Positions 35,080-43,783 of a DNA stretch of 64,000 nt are shown piece after piece. Source of the stretch: an uncultured Granulosicoccaceae bacterium (GTDB taxonomy: Bacteria; Pseudomonadota; Gammaproteobacteria; Granulosicoccales; Granulosicoccaceae); the NCBI GenBank assembly GCA_938005265.1, contig CALLOA010000027.1, forward strand, positions 16,642-80,641. The letters are read 5' to 3'. Both the position numbers and the translations under genes were made by a program. Within the stretch, counting starts at the first letter, position 1. Each line of letters begins with the position of its first letter. Under the pieces are notes generated by a model. The model saw only the letters and a list, made by a program, of their open reading frames with translations. It ran no database searches and had not been told where the DNA came from.

Positions 35080-36071
35080 AGCTGTTTTTGACCTCAGCCT
35101 ACGATGTGCACACAATGCTCGATGCTTTGAGGGTGTATGCCGAGTCGGACGTTATTGGCCGTCATGAGGTTTGTTATAGCGCTGATGAGGCAGATATTAT
35201 TCTGTTCGTCGAAGATGGTCAGTTCGACGACTATCTCTACAAGCAAATTCAAATGCATACCCTGGTTAAACGGTTCCCGGAAAAAGTTTTCATGTACAAC
35301 GAGGTGGATAAGCCTTGGTGTGTATTACCTGGTTTGTATTGCAATATGCCGCAGCGATTTTTTCAGAGGAATCGTCAGATTGCATTCCCGATGTTGACCG
35401 TACCGAATGAGCTGGTTGCACAAATCTACAGCGCCAATGACACGTCAGAACGCAAGTCGCTATATTCGTTTGTCGGTGCTGCCAGTCATCGCTGCCGTAA
35501 AGGGGTGTTGGCGCTGGCAGACAGGAATCCAGCAGTTATTGATACTTCTGATTTTAACGTCTGGAACTGTACCACCGAAGAACGGCTTGCTGCCGAAAGA
35601 CGATATGCAGATATCATGGAAGACAGTCTTTATGTGCTATGCCCACGCGGAATAGGAACTTCCAGCTACCGTTTGTTTGAAACCATGCAGGCTGGGCGTG
35701 CGCCAGTAATTATTTCTGATCAGTGGGTTGAGCCTCCACAGGTTAACTGGGATTTTGCTTTACGGATACGCGAGAGCGATGTGGCGGAAATTCCTGAATG
35801 GTTACAATCGCGTGCCTCGGAAGCCCGTGATCGTGGTGAGGCCGCACGAGCTGCATGGGAAGTCTGCTATTCTCCATCAAGAATTTTCGATACCATAACT
35901 GAATCAGTGGTGCAGCTGAAAAACGAGCAGGCGGAGAACGTCGGTACAGAAGGCCAGTTCCTTGAGCAGACACGTAAAATGTTGATTGAACATGAGAATC
36001 GTGCTGTAGCGGCAGCTCGTCGAGTACGGGACCGCGTTGCAGAGATGTTTGCACCTGTAAATCAGAGTTAA
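35076..36071 (+). CDS. exostosin-like glycosyltransferase (GT47-type)
   Basis: 331 residues from the ATG chosen here ('MKLFLTSAYDVHTMLDAL'); the tracked GTG at 35034 would add 14. The exostosin pattern is visible: 'CVLPGLYCNMP', 'LYSFVGAASHRCRKGVLALA', 'YADIMEDSLYVLCPRGIGTSSYRLFETMQAGRAPVIISDQWVEPP' and 'IRESDVAEIPEWLQ', the donor-binding half of GT-B enzymes. No signal peptide, so it probably acts on cytosolic or lipid-linked glycan. The C-terminal ~60 residues are helical and polar. No other glycan synthesis genes adjoin it; a GT2 gene is 12 kb away. Confidence 0.75.
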   Translation: MKLFLTSAYDVHTMLDALRVYAESDVIGRHEVCYSADEADIILFVEDGQFDDYLYKQIQMHTLVKRFPEKVFMYNEVDKPWCVLPGLYCNMPQRFFQRNRQIAFPMLTVPNELVAQIYSANDTSERKSLYSFVGAASHRCRKGVLALADRNPAVIDTSDFNVWNCTTEERLAAERRYADIMEDSLYVLCPRGIGTSSYRLFETMQAGRAPVIISDQWVEPPQVNWDFALRIRESDVAEIPEWLQSRASEARDRGEAARAAWEVCYSPSRIFDTITESVVQLKNEQAENVGTEGQFLEQTRKMLIEHENRAVAAARRVRDRVAEMFAPVNQS

Positions 36072-36127
36072 AAGCCTGTTTTACGGGAGATGTTTTAGTG
36101 GCTGTATTGCCAGTCACATTTTCTAAC

Positions 36128-36182
36128 TTGGTAGCGACCTGGCAGCGAATTGGTAGTGACTTGGTAGTGACGCTGGTAGCGT
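36128..36182. repeat. 11-bp tandem repeat, five copies
   Basis: Units: ttggtagcgac, ctggcagcgaa, ttggtagtgac, ttggtagtgac, gctggtagcgt. Exact 11-bp register over 55 bp in the gap between the exostosin-like and HNH genes. The period is close to one helical turn, so every copy faces the same side of the DNA. Confidence 0.8.
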
Positions 36183-36298
36183 AGGGCGGGGAATTTTAGG
36201 GATACAAGATATCAGTTAATACAAAAGTAGAACACAAACGTCGTATCTTGTGGTATACCTTGTAGCGCAAAGAATCAAATACGATAAGCTTTCTTCAC

Positions 36299-36862
36299 AT
36301 GAACGCAAAGGTATTAAGATTAAACAAGGCTGGAACGCCTATCGCATGGCTTAACTGGCAGGAAACAGCCACTCTAGTTGCTAAAGATCAGGTGATTTGG
36401 AGTCTTGGCGAAGTCGTCTACACCATATACGGCGGCACCAGCAACAGCGGCGCCCGATCGCGTCTGGACCTGCCAAGTATTGTTGCCTGTGATGGCAAGA
36501 TAGAAGAAAAAACGTTTGTCCCCAGCCTGACCAATTCTTTATTGTTTTCTCGCGATCAGCACGTATGCCTGTATTGCGGTCAAGACTTCCCTTCAAGCGA
36601 GTTATCTCGCGATCATGTCACACCGACATCACGTGGCGGCAAGGATATATGGACGAATTGCGTGACTGCTTGCCGACGCTGCAACAACCGAAAAGGAAAC
36701 AAGACACTGGATGAAGCCAATATGGAATTGCTCGCAGTGCCATTTGTGCCTAATAGATACGAGTTCTTTTATCTTTCCAATCACAATGTACTGGCAGATC
36801 AGATGGAGTTCCTGAAAACCCGCTTTTCGAAGAACACGAAAAACAATCTGCATTTCCAATAA
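36299..36862 (+). CDS. HNH endonuclease family protein
   Basis: 187 residues. The HNH motif is complete: zinc-knuckle 'CLYCGQDF', 'LSRDHVTPTSRGGKDIWTNCVTACRRCNNRKGNKT'. The N-terminal 'VLRLNKAGTPIAWLNWQETATLVAKDQVIW' and 'SLGEVVYTIYGG' match the common stand-alone bacterial HNH proteins that are not part of restriction or intein systems. C-terminal 'FVPNRYEFFYLS' is also shared by that group. No nearby methylase or phage gene. Role unknown, perhaps DNA repair. Confidence 0.85.
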   Translation: MNAKVLRLNKAGTPIAWLNWQETATLVAKDQVIWSLGEVVYTIYGGTSNSGARSRLDLPSIVACDGKIEEKTFVPSLTNSLLFSRDQHVCLYCGQDFPSSELSRDHVTPTSRGGKDIWTNCVTACRRCNNRKGNKTLDEANMELLAVPFVPNRYEFFYLSNHNVLADQMEFLKTRFSKNTKNNLHFQ

Positions 36863-36929
36863 AATCCAAACACGCTGACCTCAACGCTGCAGAAAGTGAG
36901 TTGCTTATCTTCCATACAATCTGGCTAAT

Positions 36930-37616
36930 ATGAATATCGGTCTGCTCGGAGATTTTGATGAGGCAGTGACAGCTCACAAAGCGATACCACTTGCTTTGCA
37001 ACTTGCAGCTGATGAATTAGAGGTAAATATAGAGTATCAGTGGCTGCACTCACAGGATATCGAAATCCGGCAACTTGAAGAATATTCCTGCCTCTGGTGT
37101 GTACCTGCAAGCCCTTATGAAAATACTGATAATGTGTTGGAAGCAATAAAATTTGCCAGGGAGCAGGATGTTCCGTTTCTGGGGACCTGTGGCGGGTATC
37201 AACATGCAGCACTGGAGTTTGCGCGCAATGTTCTGGGTTTTTCTGAGGCAGGAAATTCGGAAATAACACCCGATTCGTCAATGCCGGTAATATCAGGTCT
37301 GGTATGTAAACTTTATGATGTGGCTGCTGATATTGAGCTTTCTGAAAATTCCGTTATAGCCTCAGCCTATGGAGCGCTGAATATTTCGGAAGAGTATTTT
37401 TGCGGCTATGGTGTCAATCGCGATTATTTGCATCTGTACAACAATTCGGCCTTGAACTTCACCGGGCATGATGTTGATGGCGACCCCAGGGCGCTGGAAA
37501 TTAGCGCAAACAGATTTTACGTTGGTACGGCATTCCAGCCAGAACGCTCTGCTTTCAACAAGGTGGTGCATCCTCTGATACGCGCCTATCTGATTAGCGC
37601 ATCAGAACGTCATTAA
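36930..37616 (+). CDS. class I glutamine amidotransferase-like protein (CTP synthase C-terminal-related family)
   Basis: 228 residues. The nucleophile elbow 'FLGTCGGYQHAALEF' carries Cys at the position where some relatives of this family carry selenocysteine. The His-Glu pair of the class I triad should lie in 'HPE'; here it reads 'TAFQPERSA', so the catalytic His is Gln. 'MNIGLLGDFDEAVTAHKAIPLAL' is the typical N-terminus. It may be a non-canonical hydrolase or binding protein. A 15-bp duplication repeats its stop codon in frame. Confidence 0.75.
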   Translation: MNIGLLGDFDEAVTAHKAIPLALQLAADELEVNIEYQWLHSQDIEIRQLEEYSCLWCVPASPYENTDNVLEAIKFAREQDVPFLGTCGGYQHAALEFARNVLGFSEAGNSEITPDSSMPVISGLVCKLYDVAADIELSENSVIASAYGALNISEEYFCGYGVNRDYLHLYNNSALNFTGHDVDGDPRALEISANRFYVGTAFQPERSAFNKVVHPLIRAYLISASERH

Positions 37617-37634
37617 ATTGAACGTTATTAAATT
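37605..37634. repeat. 15-bp tandem duplication across a stop codon
   Basis: 'gaacgtcattaaatt' (37605-37619) then 'gaacgttattaaatt' (37620-37634), one mismatch. The TAA stop at 37614-37616 recurs in frame at 37629-37631. Confidence 0.85.
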
Positions 37635-37711
37635 TTCTGAGACAACGCAAATTTTACTTGGGCGGACTTTGTAATAAGCAAGCGATTTTTCTTTAATAAT
37701 CCGGCTGGAGT

Positions 37712-39304
37712 TCAGCCATCATTTCCCAGCTTGTCATTTTTGCTAAGTGCTTCTGTTGAAAGATTGCCTGACAATAACTCAAGCATGGCAAGTTCAGAGA
37801 AGCTAATCATACTGACATCGCCAGGATTACTTACGCCACCCATCTGTATAATCCAGTTTCCAGAGTTTGCAATCAGGTTTATATAGTGTGCTTCCGGGTC
37901 GTTCAGGTTGTTTGTATTTTTAAGTTTTGTTACTGCAAGAAACACACGCATAGGCCAGCTTTCACTTTCGTTCTCACTCTCTTGCCTTGACGCCTTACTG
38001 ATAGTCAGGTGGAGTGTGTTCCAGTAAGTGTTTCCCTCATCAGACCGTATTGCCTTTTCATGAAATGATTGCGCAAAAAGATCTGCCGTTTCACCGTTTT
38101 CAGTTTGCATCACTGTGATTTCTACGGGCTGAATTCGTGTCGTTTGCTGGTCGAAAAGTTGTGCTCCTACCATAGAGCGAATTAGACGTGTAAAGCCTTC
38201 TTTGGTAGCTGCGCGACGTTCGGGATCGTTGCGTAGATCCAGGCCTTTGATGGGAGAGGTTTCTATCAGGGCGTACTGCGGTGAGTTCCATTTATGGTTC
38301 ACGCCTTGTAGCCGGGAGAATATGACGTGGTTACGCTGTACTCGAGCTGTATCCGGGTAGTTTTGAGGATCCAGAATTTGTACCGGGTCTTCCGGTGGGT
38401 TTTTTAGCACGGCTTCAAGGCGCTGTTTGCCGTTTGGCAGGCTCTTTAAGGATTGCAGGAATCGCTCCCCTTCAACATAGGCATACTCCAGTACATTGCG
38501 GCTCACTGCCTGTAAGCTTCGAGCAACAGGGTCGGTTGGCTCTGGAGCTTCAAACATAAAAGCGTCAAGACTCTGCAAACCCCGAAGACAATTCAGATTG
38601 CTACAGATTTCCCTTGTTGCCAGTTGAGCATGACCCTCAAAAACTGCTGATTGTGCAACTGAGGCGCGAAAATTCAACTCTCTGCGATTGTGAATCTGGA
38701 AACGCTTGTTGTCAGCTGCATGAACAAGTTCATGAATAATCAACGCAAGCAACCCCTGTTTGATCAAATCTCTTTCTTTGTTCTGTGAAGATAAATTGGA
38801 AGAGTCTCTTAAAGAATTTCTGAATACAGCAAGTAGTTCCCGATTGAGTACTACCTGATTCTCCGGCGATACATAGAGTCCGGCGTAGGTTCCAGCCTGG
38901 TCCTCGAGAACTTTATCAACAAAAAAATCAGCGAATTGATTGTTATGGAATACTGCGTGACTGAGCTTGTCGGTTTCGCGGCGGACAAAGTGTTCCAGTT
39001 CATTATTGTCTGCCAGTTTCAGTGTGACCGGTTCCAGTGATATTCCGAAATGTTTGCCAACAGCAACCTGCGCATATTTATAAATTTCTGTAACAAACTC
39101 ATCGCTATCGACAGCGGTATCTTTGGCTACATCTGCAAATGCTGAGTGTTGTGGGTCCAGGCTTGATTTGCTGGTGGATTCCAGCGGTGCATCTGGTCTG
39201 TCCAGTGTTGCCTGGCAGCCTGCGACTAAAAACGACAACAGCAAAATACTCGCGATGGTACGCGTGTTTGGCTGTTTCTGATGATGCAGAGAAAAATTGT
39301 GCAT
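37712..39304 (-). CDS. putative metallopeptidase lipoprotein with HExxH motif
   Basis: 530 residues. Lipobox 'LLLSFLVAGC' places the lipid anchor at C30. HExxH lies in 'LLALIIHELVHAADNKRF' (H191, E192, H195), and 'SAVFEGHAQLAT' offers a third ligand (E223) 28 residues later, the gluzincin spacing range. The second half (~330-530) has no catalytic motifs I recognise; it ends in 'MISFSELAMLELLSGNLS'. I recognise no named family. Convergent with the amidotransferase-like gene. Likely periplasm-facing. Confidence 0.65.
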   Translation of the reverse strand: MHNFSLHHQKQPNTRTIASILLLSFLVAGCQATLDRPDAPLESTSKSSLDPQHSAFADVAKDTAVDSDEFVTEIYKYAQVAVGKHFGISLEPVTLKLADNNELEHFVRRETDKLSHAVFHNNQFADFFVDKVLEDQAGTYAGLYVSPENQVVLNRELLAVFRNSLRDSSNLSSQNKERDLIKQGLLALIIHELVHAADNKRFQIHNRRELNFRASVAQSAVFEGHAQLATREICSNLNCLRGLQSLDAFMFEAPEPTDPVARSLQAVSRNVLEYAYVEGERFLQSLKSLPNGKQRLEAVLKNPPEDPVQILDPQNYPDTARVQRNHVIFSRLQGVNHKWNSPQYALIETSPIKGLDLRNDPERRAATKEGFTRLIRSMVGAQLFDQQTTRIQPVEITVMQTENGETADLFAQSFHEKAIRSDEGNTYWNTLHLTISKASRQESENESESWPMRVFLAVTKLKNTNNLNDPEAHYINLIANSGNWIIQMGGVSNPGDVSMISFSELAMLELLSGNLSTEALSKNDKLGNDG

Positions 39305-39583
39305 TTAGGGTGCATTTACTAACCGTCGATAATGACTTTATCCTACCCTACTGAGGGATTTAGTTGGTGAAATAGCAAGACTTTCGGGATCTTGACCGCA
39401 GAAGAATCTAAGCGTGCCCGGCTTGACAGGACCTGCTAGACAGATCGATAAGTCAGGCGTGTATTAGCGATAAAAAATTCCGCCGAACGATTGCTGGCAG
39501 AGTGTTAAACGGGTCACAGTAGCGCTATGTATCGGCCACCTACTTAGCTGATAGGTTATTTAAGGGAAGGGGGAGAGGCAGAA

Positions 39584-39892
39584 TCAGGAGGCTTTGCGCA
39601 GCTCGCTCATCTGACGGCATTCTCGGCACAAATAAAGGCTTGATTGATAACACTCAAGAACGAACTCATCTTCTACATTACAGCTTGTCGGGCAGCCATC
39701 GTTTAAAGCTCCCCTGCAGGCAGGAGCCAACAGTGGTTCGATATCTTTGCTGAAGGACTGTCGCTCCAGAGCGTCCAGATCGTCGATACTTCCGTCGAAC
39801 AAAATTTTTTCCGCGATTTCCTGTGCGGTATCAGTCAGCAGATCTGTGTACTCAACGAGATACTCAATGATATCCAGTGTATTTTTTTTCAT
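39584..39892 (-). CDS. small Cys-rich protein of unknown function
   Basis: 102 residues, no signal peptide. The N-terminal half is acidic and helical; the C-terminal half has seven cysteines in 'APACRGALNDGCPTSCNVEDEF' and 'LECYQSSLYLCRECRQM', suggesting metal binding or an oxidised loop. ATG followed by a Lys run is a normal start. It lies alone between two metallopeptidase-like lipoprotein genes and faces away from the downstream M48 gene. No family recognised. Confidence 0.55.
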   Translation of the reverse strand: MKKNTLDIIEYLVEYTDLLTDTAQEIAEKILFDGSIDDLDALERQSFSKDIEPLLAPACRGALNDGCPTSCNVEDEFVLECYQSSLYLCRECRQMSELRKAS

Positions 39893-40025
39893 TCTGTTCT
39901 TTTAATCCAGGAGTGATCAGAATCGAAATACCAAAGATTCATGTATCGGGCCAGACAAGCTTGGAATCGCTTGCCGTACTTTCTTATTTCTGTGTTTCAG
40001 GCGTGAGACTTGCACTAAAGCACAC

Positions 40026-41303
40026 ATGGATCAGTTTGCAGATAAAACGAAAGGCCTGTTTTATTTTTTTACAGCGATTGCTGGCGCGTTTATTCTGACT
40101 GCCTGCGCGTCACCCGCTTCCTTGCCGGCTGTGTCCCAGGATCTATTGGGCAGTGGTGATAGATTGGCGCATGCGCAGTACATAGAAGCAAACAACAGTA
40201 TGGTTGAGCTTCACAACCGTGGGGCTGTTTACGACGATGATGTGTCGCGTCAATTGATTGATCGGGTACTGAACAGGCTCTTTCCCGGTCAGCACAATAA
40301 TCCCGTCAGAGTGACGCTTGCACGTTTGCCCGGGGAGAATGCTTATGCCTTGCCCACGGGCGATATTGTTTTACACCAGAGTATGCTCGCAGCATTATCC
40401 AGCGAAGCGCAATTGGCTTTTGTTCTGGCGCATGAGGCTGCTCATGTCTTCCTCAATCATGCATGGTTGAGTGCCACACATCGCTCGAAACGGCGTGCTG
40501 CAGCACACCTGACAGACTTGATATTGTTTGGTAATAACCGATCCTATGGTTATTTTGCCAACAGCGTAGAGGCTTATAGTCGGCAACAGGAATTTGATGC
40601 TGATGATTACGCTGCCAATATCCTGCTTAATGCGGGCTATGATCTTGAAGATGCTGGTGGTTTTTTCAAAGTCCTGCAACGTTACCCGATGGTTTATGAA
40701 GCGGATGCATCGCAGCGAACCCATCCTGGTATTAATGAACGAAAGCAGCGGTTGGCACAGCTGTCTCAACGATTGACTATCGCTACACCGGTATTGGCCA
40801 GAGCAGTCGGCGATGACACACTGGAGCAGGCAAGACAGTTCAACAATCATCGTAGTAATGTTCTGAGTCGCAGCATTCGTGACAAGATTGGTGAGCACGA
40901 TCTGCCGGGAGCATTGCTACAAATAGACGAGCTGGAGAATCTCAACGGAGAAACAGGTTTTACAGATTGCTTACGGGCAGAGCTCTATGAAGCAATTGCA
41001 TCGGATGTTGAAGAGGCGGGTAAAGCTATCCGTGAGATTTTCGACAGGCCTGAGCCGTCAGAGCAAAAAGCAGCTGAAAAAAATGAGACGGCTGAACAGG
41101 GTTCAGCTAGCGTATTTTTTCTCAGGCAAGCTGAAGCAATCTATGAAACCAGATTAAGCAAAGACGGGAATTCGGATTGTGCGCAACAGGGGCTTGAACA
41201 AATTCAAACACAGTTAACTGCATCGAGCCCTGCATCAAATAGTAATTCGTTTCATCAACAGTCGTTGTCAGGGCTGTCAGCCCCGCTATCGACTGGCTGG
41301 TAG
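40026..41303 (+). CDS. M48 family metalloprotease lipoprotein
   Basis: 425 residues. Signal and lipobox in 'FFTAIAGAFILTACAS', so a lipid-anchored periplasmic protease. HExxH in 'VLAHEAAHVFLNHAW' (His136) and the third ligand in 'RQQEFDADDYAANIL'. 'LPGENAYALPTGDIVLHQSMLAAL' is typical M48. 'QRTHPGINERKQRL' contains the His-Pro seen after the domain in periplasmic M48 enzymes. The C-terminal ~170 residues are helical, with a low-complexity stretch, in the place where BepA-like relatives carry repeats. A lipoprotein gene follows after 15 nt. Confidence 0.83.
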   Translation: MDQFADKTKGLFYFFTAIAGAFILTACASPASLPAVSQDLLGSGDRLAHAQYIEANNSMVELHNRGAVYDDDVSRQLIDRVLNRLFPGQHNNPVRVTLARLPGENAYALPTGDIVLHQSMLAALSSEAQLAFVLAHEAAHVFLNHAWLSATHRSKRRAAAHLTDLILFGNNRSYGYFANSVEAYSRQQEFDADDYAANILLNAGYDLEDAGGFFKVLQRYPMVYEADASQRTHPGINERKQRLAQLSQRLTIATPVLARAVGDDTLEQARQFNNHRSNVLSRSIRDKIGEHDLPGALLQIDELENLNGETGFTDCLRAELYEAIASDVEEAGKAIREIFDRPEPSEQKAAEKNETAEQGSASVFFLRQAEAIYETRLSKDGNSDCAQQGLEQIQTQLTASSPASNSNSFHQQSLSGLSAPLSTGW

Positions 41304-41318
41304 TGGGTCTGAATTAAA

Positions 41319-42098
41319 GTGAGGTGGGTACTTTTCGGTTTTTCTTTTTTGCTGGTCTGTTCATGCGGCCTTTCAAAACCCGATGTGAAGCCTGGCGGCG
41401 GCCCGTTCCGTGCTCAAGATCTTGATGACTATGCATTCGAAGCGCAGGTGCTGCCTGAGAACACTGCGATCGCACCCCAACTAATCGTTTTGCCTTTCAG
41501 TGTTTCATTGCAACGTCACTATCTGGTGAAAGACCCGGTGTTTGAGCGATCTCGATACCCGCAGATGGGCAAGTCGTTTGGTGATACCGTCAATCGATGG
41601 GCCGAAGTGCGAGGTTATGATTCGCAGATTCTTGATGCTGCCGGTAGCAGTAACCTGTTTGCGTCACAGCGTGTTACATCCACCAGTATCAGGCAGTTAA
41701 ATAAAAAAGGTTCGATAGCCCATGTACCGCCATTACGTGGCTTGGTACGGGAGTTGAAACCGGAGCTGCAAATCAAGTCCGGCTCGCTGATTATGGCTGG
41801 CTCTTATATCGGCCACAACAAATCAAACGGTCAGCTGCTGAAAGAAAGAGTGTCCAGTGGTATGCGCTTCCTCAGCAGTTTGGGTCGGAAACAGTTCCGG
41901 CGTCCACCGGGTGGTTTCGGCAAATTGTTTGTAGTGATGCTCGAGGGCGACACAGGCAGGTTGGTCTGGTTCAGTGATGCGGAAGCCAGTCCTGAAAACG
42001 CCAACCAGGTATTGGCCGGGGTTCTGACTCAATACAAGCACAGCCGATCTGACGAGGCCTACAGCGTGCAGGCAACAGCTTTGCCTCCTGATCTCTAG
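41319..42098 (+). CDS. lipoprotein of unknown function
   Basis: 259 residues starting at GTG with weak ribosome-binding sequence, probably coupled to the M48 gene 15 nt upstream. Lipobox 'FLLVCSCGL'. The mature protein has 'APQLIVLPFSVSLQRHYL', 'GDTVNRWAEVRGYDSQILDAAGSSNLFASQ' and 'IKSGSLIMAGSYIGHNKSNGQLLKERVSSGM'; this resembles periplasmic lipoproteins of the CsgG/penicillin-binding-activator style (alpha/beta with 'VVMLEGDTGRLVW'), but the similarity is too weak to name. Ends in tandem stops (TAG TGA TGA). Confidence 0.6.
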   Translation: MRWVLFGFSFLLVCSCGLSKPDVKPGGGPFRAQDLDDYAFEAQVLPENTAIAPQLIVLPFSVSLQRHYLVKDPVFERSRYPQMGKSFGDTVNRWAEVRGYDSQILDAAGSSNLFASQRVTSTSIRQLNKKGSIAHVPPLRGLVRELKPELQIKSGSLIMAGSYIGHNKSNGQLLKERVSSGMRFLSSLGRKQFRRPPGGFGKLFVVMLEGDTGRLVWFSDAEASPENANQVLAGVLTQYKHSRSDEAYSVQATALPPDL

Positions 42099-42133
42099 TG
42101 ATGATACCTGCGAGGTGGCTCCCCACAGGCTAT

Positions 42134-42186
42134 AGCTCACAGCGTTGGTGAGCTGATTTGGCAGTGAGCTAAAGCTCAGCGTTGGT
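42134..42186. repeat. paired inverted/direct repeats at the GH16 3' end
   Basis: AGCTCAC-agcgttg-GTGAGCT (42134-42154) and TGAGCT-AA-AGCTCA (42165-42178) form two hairpins. 'agctca(ca)gcgttggt' is also directly repeated (42134 and 42173). The second copy contains the GH16 stop codon. Possibly a terminator for both convergent genes. Confidence 0.5.
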
Positions 42187-43783
42187 AGGCCCTGATGTAG
42201 TCAACAGCCATAGTGGCAGGAAACTGTGTAGAGCCGTCCGGGTCACCTGGCCACCATCCACCAACGGCGAGATTAACCAACAGGTACATTTCTTCGTTGG
42301 AAACGTTGCCATCGTCAAACCGGTTTTGCTCAACACCGTCAACATACCAGATGATAGTGCCTGGCTCCCATCTGACCGCATAGGTGTGGAAATCCTGGCT
42401 GTAGTCGGGCCCATGAGTTTCGAATGACGGTGTTCTTCTGGCTGCCCAGCCATCAACCCAGTGGTAGGTCTGATAGACCTGACTGCGCTGGTGGCCTATG
42501 TACTCGACTACATCAATTTCCGGCCGGTTCAGATGATCGTGATGGTGCAATAACCAGAAGGCTGACCATAGCCCCCGCCCGGCGGGTAGTTTGGCTCGCA
42601 TCTCCACATAGCCATATTTCATTGTGAACTTGTTGTAGGTCGTCATAGCGCCCGACAGGTAGGGCTGGTTTACTGCATTGCCTCTCAGATGATCCGGAGT
42701 TCGTATCGCGTTGATATACATGAACTCGCCATCAAAGGAAAAAGGCTGGTAGCCAAACCAGGGGTTGGTTAGCTGATCAACATAGAATTGCTTTTCGCTG
42801 TTGATGATCCAGGTGGAACCCCAGCGGTAGCTGGTATTCCATTTGTTGCCGTCCAGCCCGCCGCTCTGGAATTCCTCGGCAAAAACCAGGCGATAGCCGT
42901 CAGGAACAGAAGATGTCGAAGAGTTGCTGTTGCTGGCCGGACTTGCTGCTTCTGCCTGGGGCTGGGTTGTTTGCGCTTGGTTTGAATTCTGATTTGAAAC
43001 GTCACCGTTGGCCGTGTTGACAACCAGCGGATCGGACGGGTCAGAGAATTTCACCTGTTCATCAATGGCAACAACGGTATAGCGGTAGTCCCGGCCCCAT
43101 TCGATCCATGATTCGTTGTACTCATTGCCGCCGACCCAGGTTATGTAGGAACCATCGCGATAGATGTTATAACCGGTCACTCTTCGAGGGCTGTTCGGTG
43201 TTTGCCAGGTCAGGCGTATCTGGTTGCCATTGAGGACGTTGGCGCTGAGGTTTGATGGCCTGTCAGGTCGATCTGCACCGGCATTGCTATTGTTGCTTTG
43301 GTCGTTTTGAGGTGCCGGCGGGGCCACTCCCGATGCTTGAGCTGAGGCGATGGCAGAAAGCGCAGAATAATTGGCAGAGAAATCAAACGCGGTTATCTGA
43401 TAGTCATGCAGAGTCCCGGGGCGTGCGTTTCTGTCAATGTAGTTGGTTTCCCTGACCGTATCGTAGTAGCTGCCGTCTCGGTAAACGTTGTAACCCGCGA
43501 TTCCTGAATCATCCCATGGTCTGTTCCATGTAACCCTGATTGATGTTTCAGAAATTGCGCTGGTGAATATGCCGTTTACTATTGAAGGTGGCTGGGAATC
43601 TGCAACCGCAAAGGGTGCTTTGAGAGCAAGAGCAAACAGTGTCAGGACCAGAAAACAAAGCCGGGCAGAGGGTGACCGGCGTTTGCCTGAAAATCTGCTT
43701 AACGTTTTGTTTGCGCCAGTTTTTGCGCCAGTGATTGCGAGAGAAAAAAATGAAGTAGCGGTCGTATTGATTTGCTGGAGCAT
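42176..43783 (-). CDS. secreted glycoside hydrolase family 16 with two FN3 domains
   Basis: 535 residues. A Sec signal ends near 'ALALKAPFAVADS' after an unusually long ~40-residue N-terminal stretch, so a later start is possible although no better Met is present. Two fibronectin type III modules follow (~65-150 and ~175-260; 'GYNVYRDGSYYDTV', 'GYNIYRDGSYITWV'), then a Ser/Gln/Asn-rich linker and the GH16 domain (~295-535). The catalytic motif is 'PEIDVVEYIG' (E422, D424, E427). GH16 enzymes cleave beta-1,3(4)-glucans, agar or carrageenan; the visible sequence does not settle which. Likely a secreted polysaccharide-degrading enzyme. Confidence 0.88.
   Translation of the reverse strand: MLQQINTTATSFFSLAITGAKTGANKTLSRFSGKRRSPSARLCFLVLTLFALALKAPFAVADSQPPSIVNGIFTSAISETSIRVTWNRPWDDSGIAGYNVYRDGSYYDTVRETNYIDRNARPGTLHDYQITAFDFSANYSALSAIASAQASGVAPPAPQNDQSNNSNAGADRPDRPSNLSANVLNGNQIRLTWQTPNSPRRVTGYNIYRDGSYITWVGGNEYNESWIEWGRDYRYTVVAIDEQVKFSDPSDPLVVNTANGDVSNQNSNQAQTTQPQAEAASPASNSNSSTSSVPDGYRLVFAEEFQSGGLDGNKWNTSYRWGSTWIINSEKQFYVDQLTNPWFGYQPFSFDGEFMYINAIRTPDHLRGNAVNQPYLSGAMTTYNKFTMKYGYVEMRAKLPAGRGLWSAFWLLHHHDHLNRPEIDVVEYIGHQRSQVYQTYHWVDGWAARRTPSFETHGPDYSQDFHTYAVRWEPGTIIWYVDGVEQNRFDDGNVSNEEMYLLVNLAVGGWWPGDPDGSTQFPATMAVDYIRAYQR

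Noticed and set aside
36128-36182. CRISPR array
   Set aside because: The repeats are 11 bp and directly adjacent, with no spacers and no cas genes.
36299-36862. HNH nuclease as part of a restriction, toxin or phage module
   Set aside because: No methylase, immunity gene, integrase or att-like repeat nearby; it matches the common stand-alone chromosomal group.
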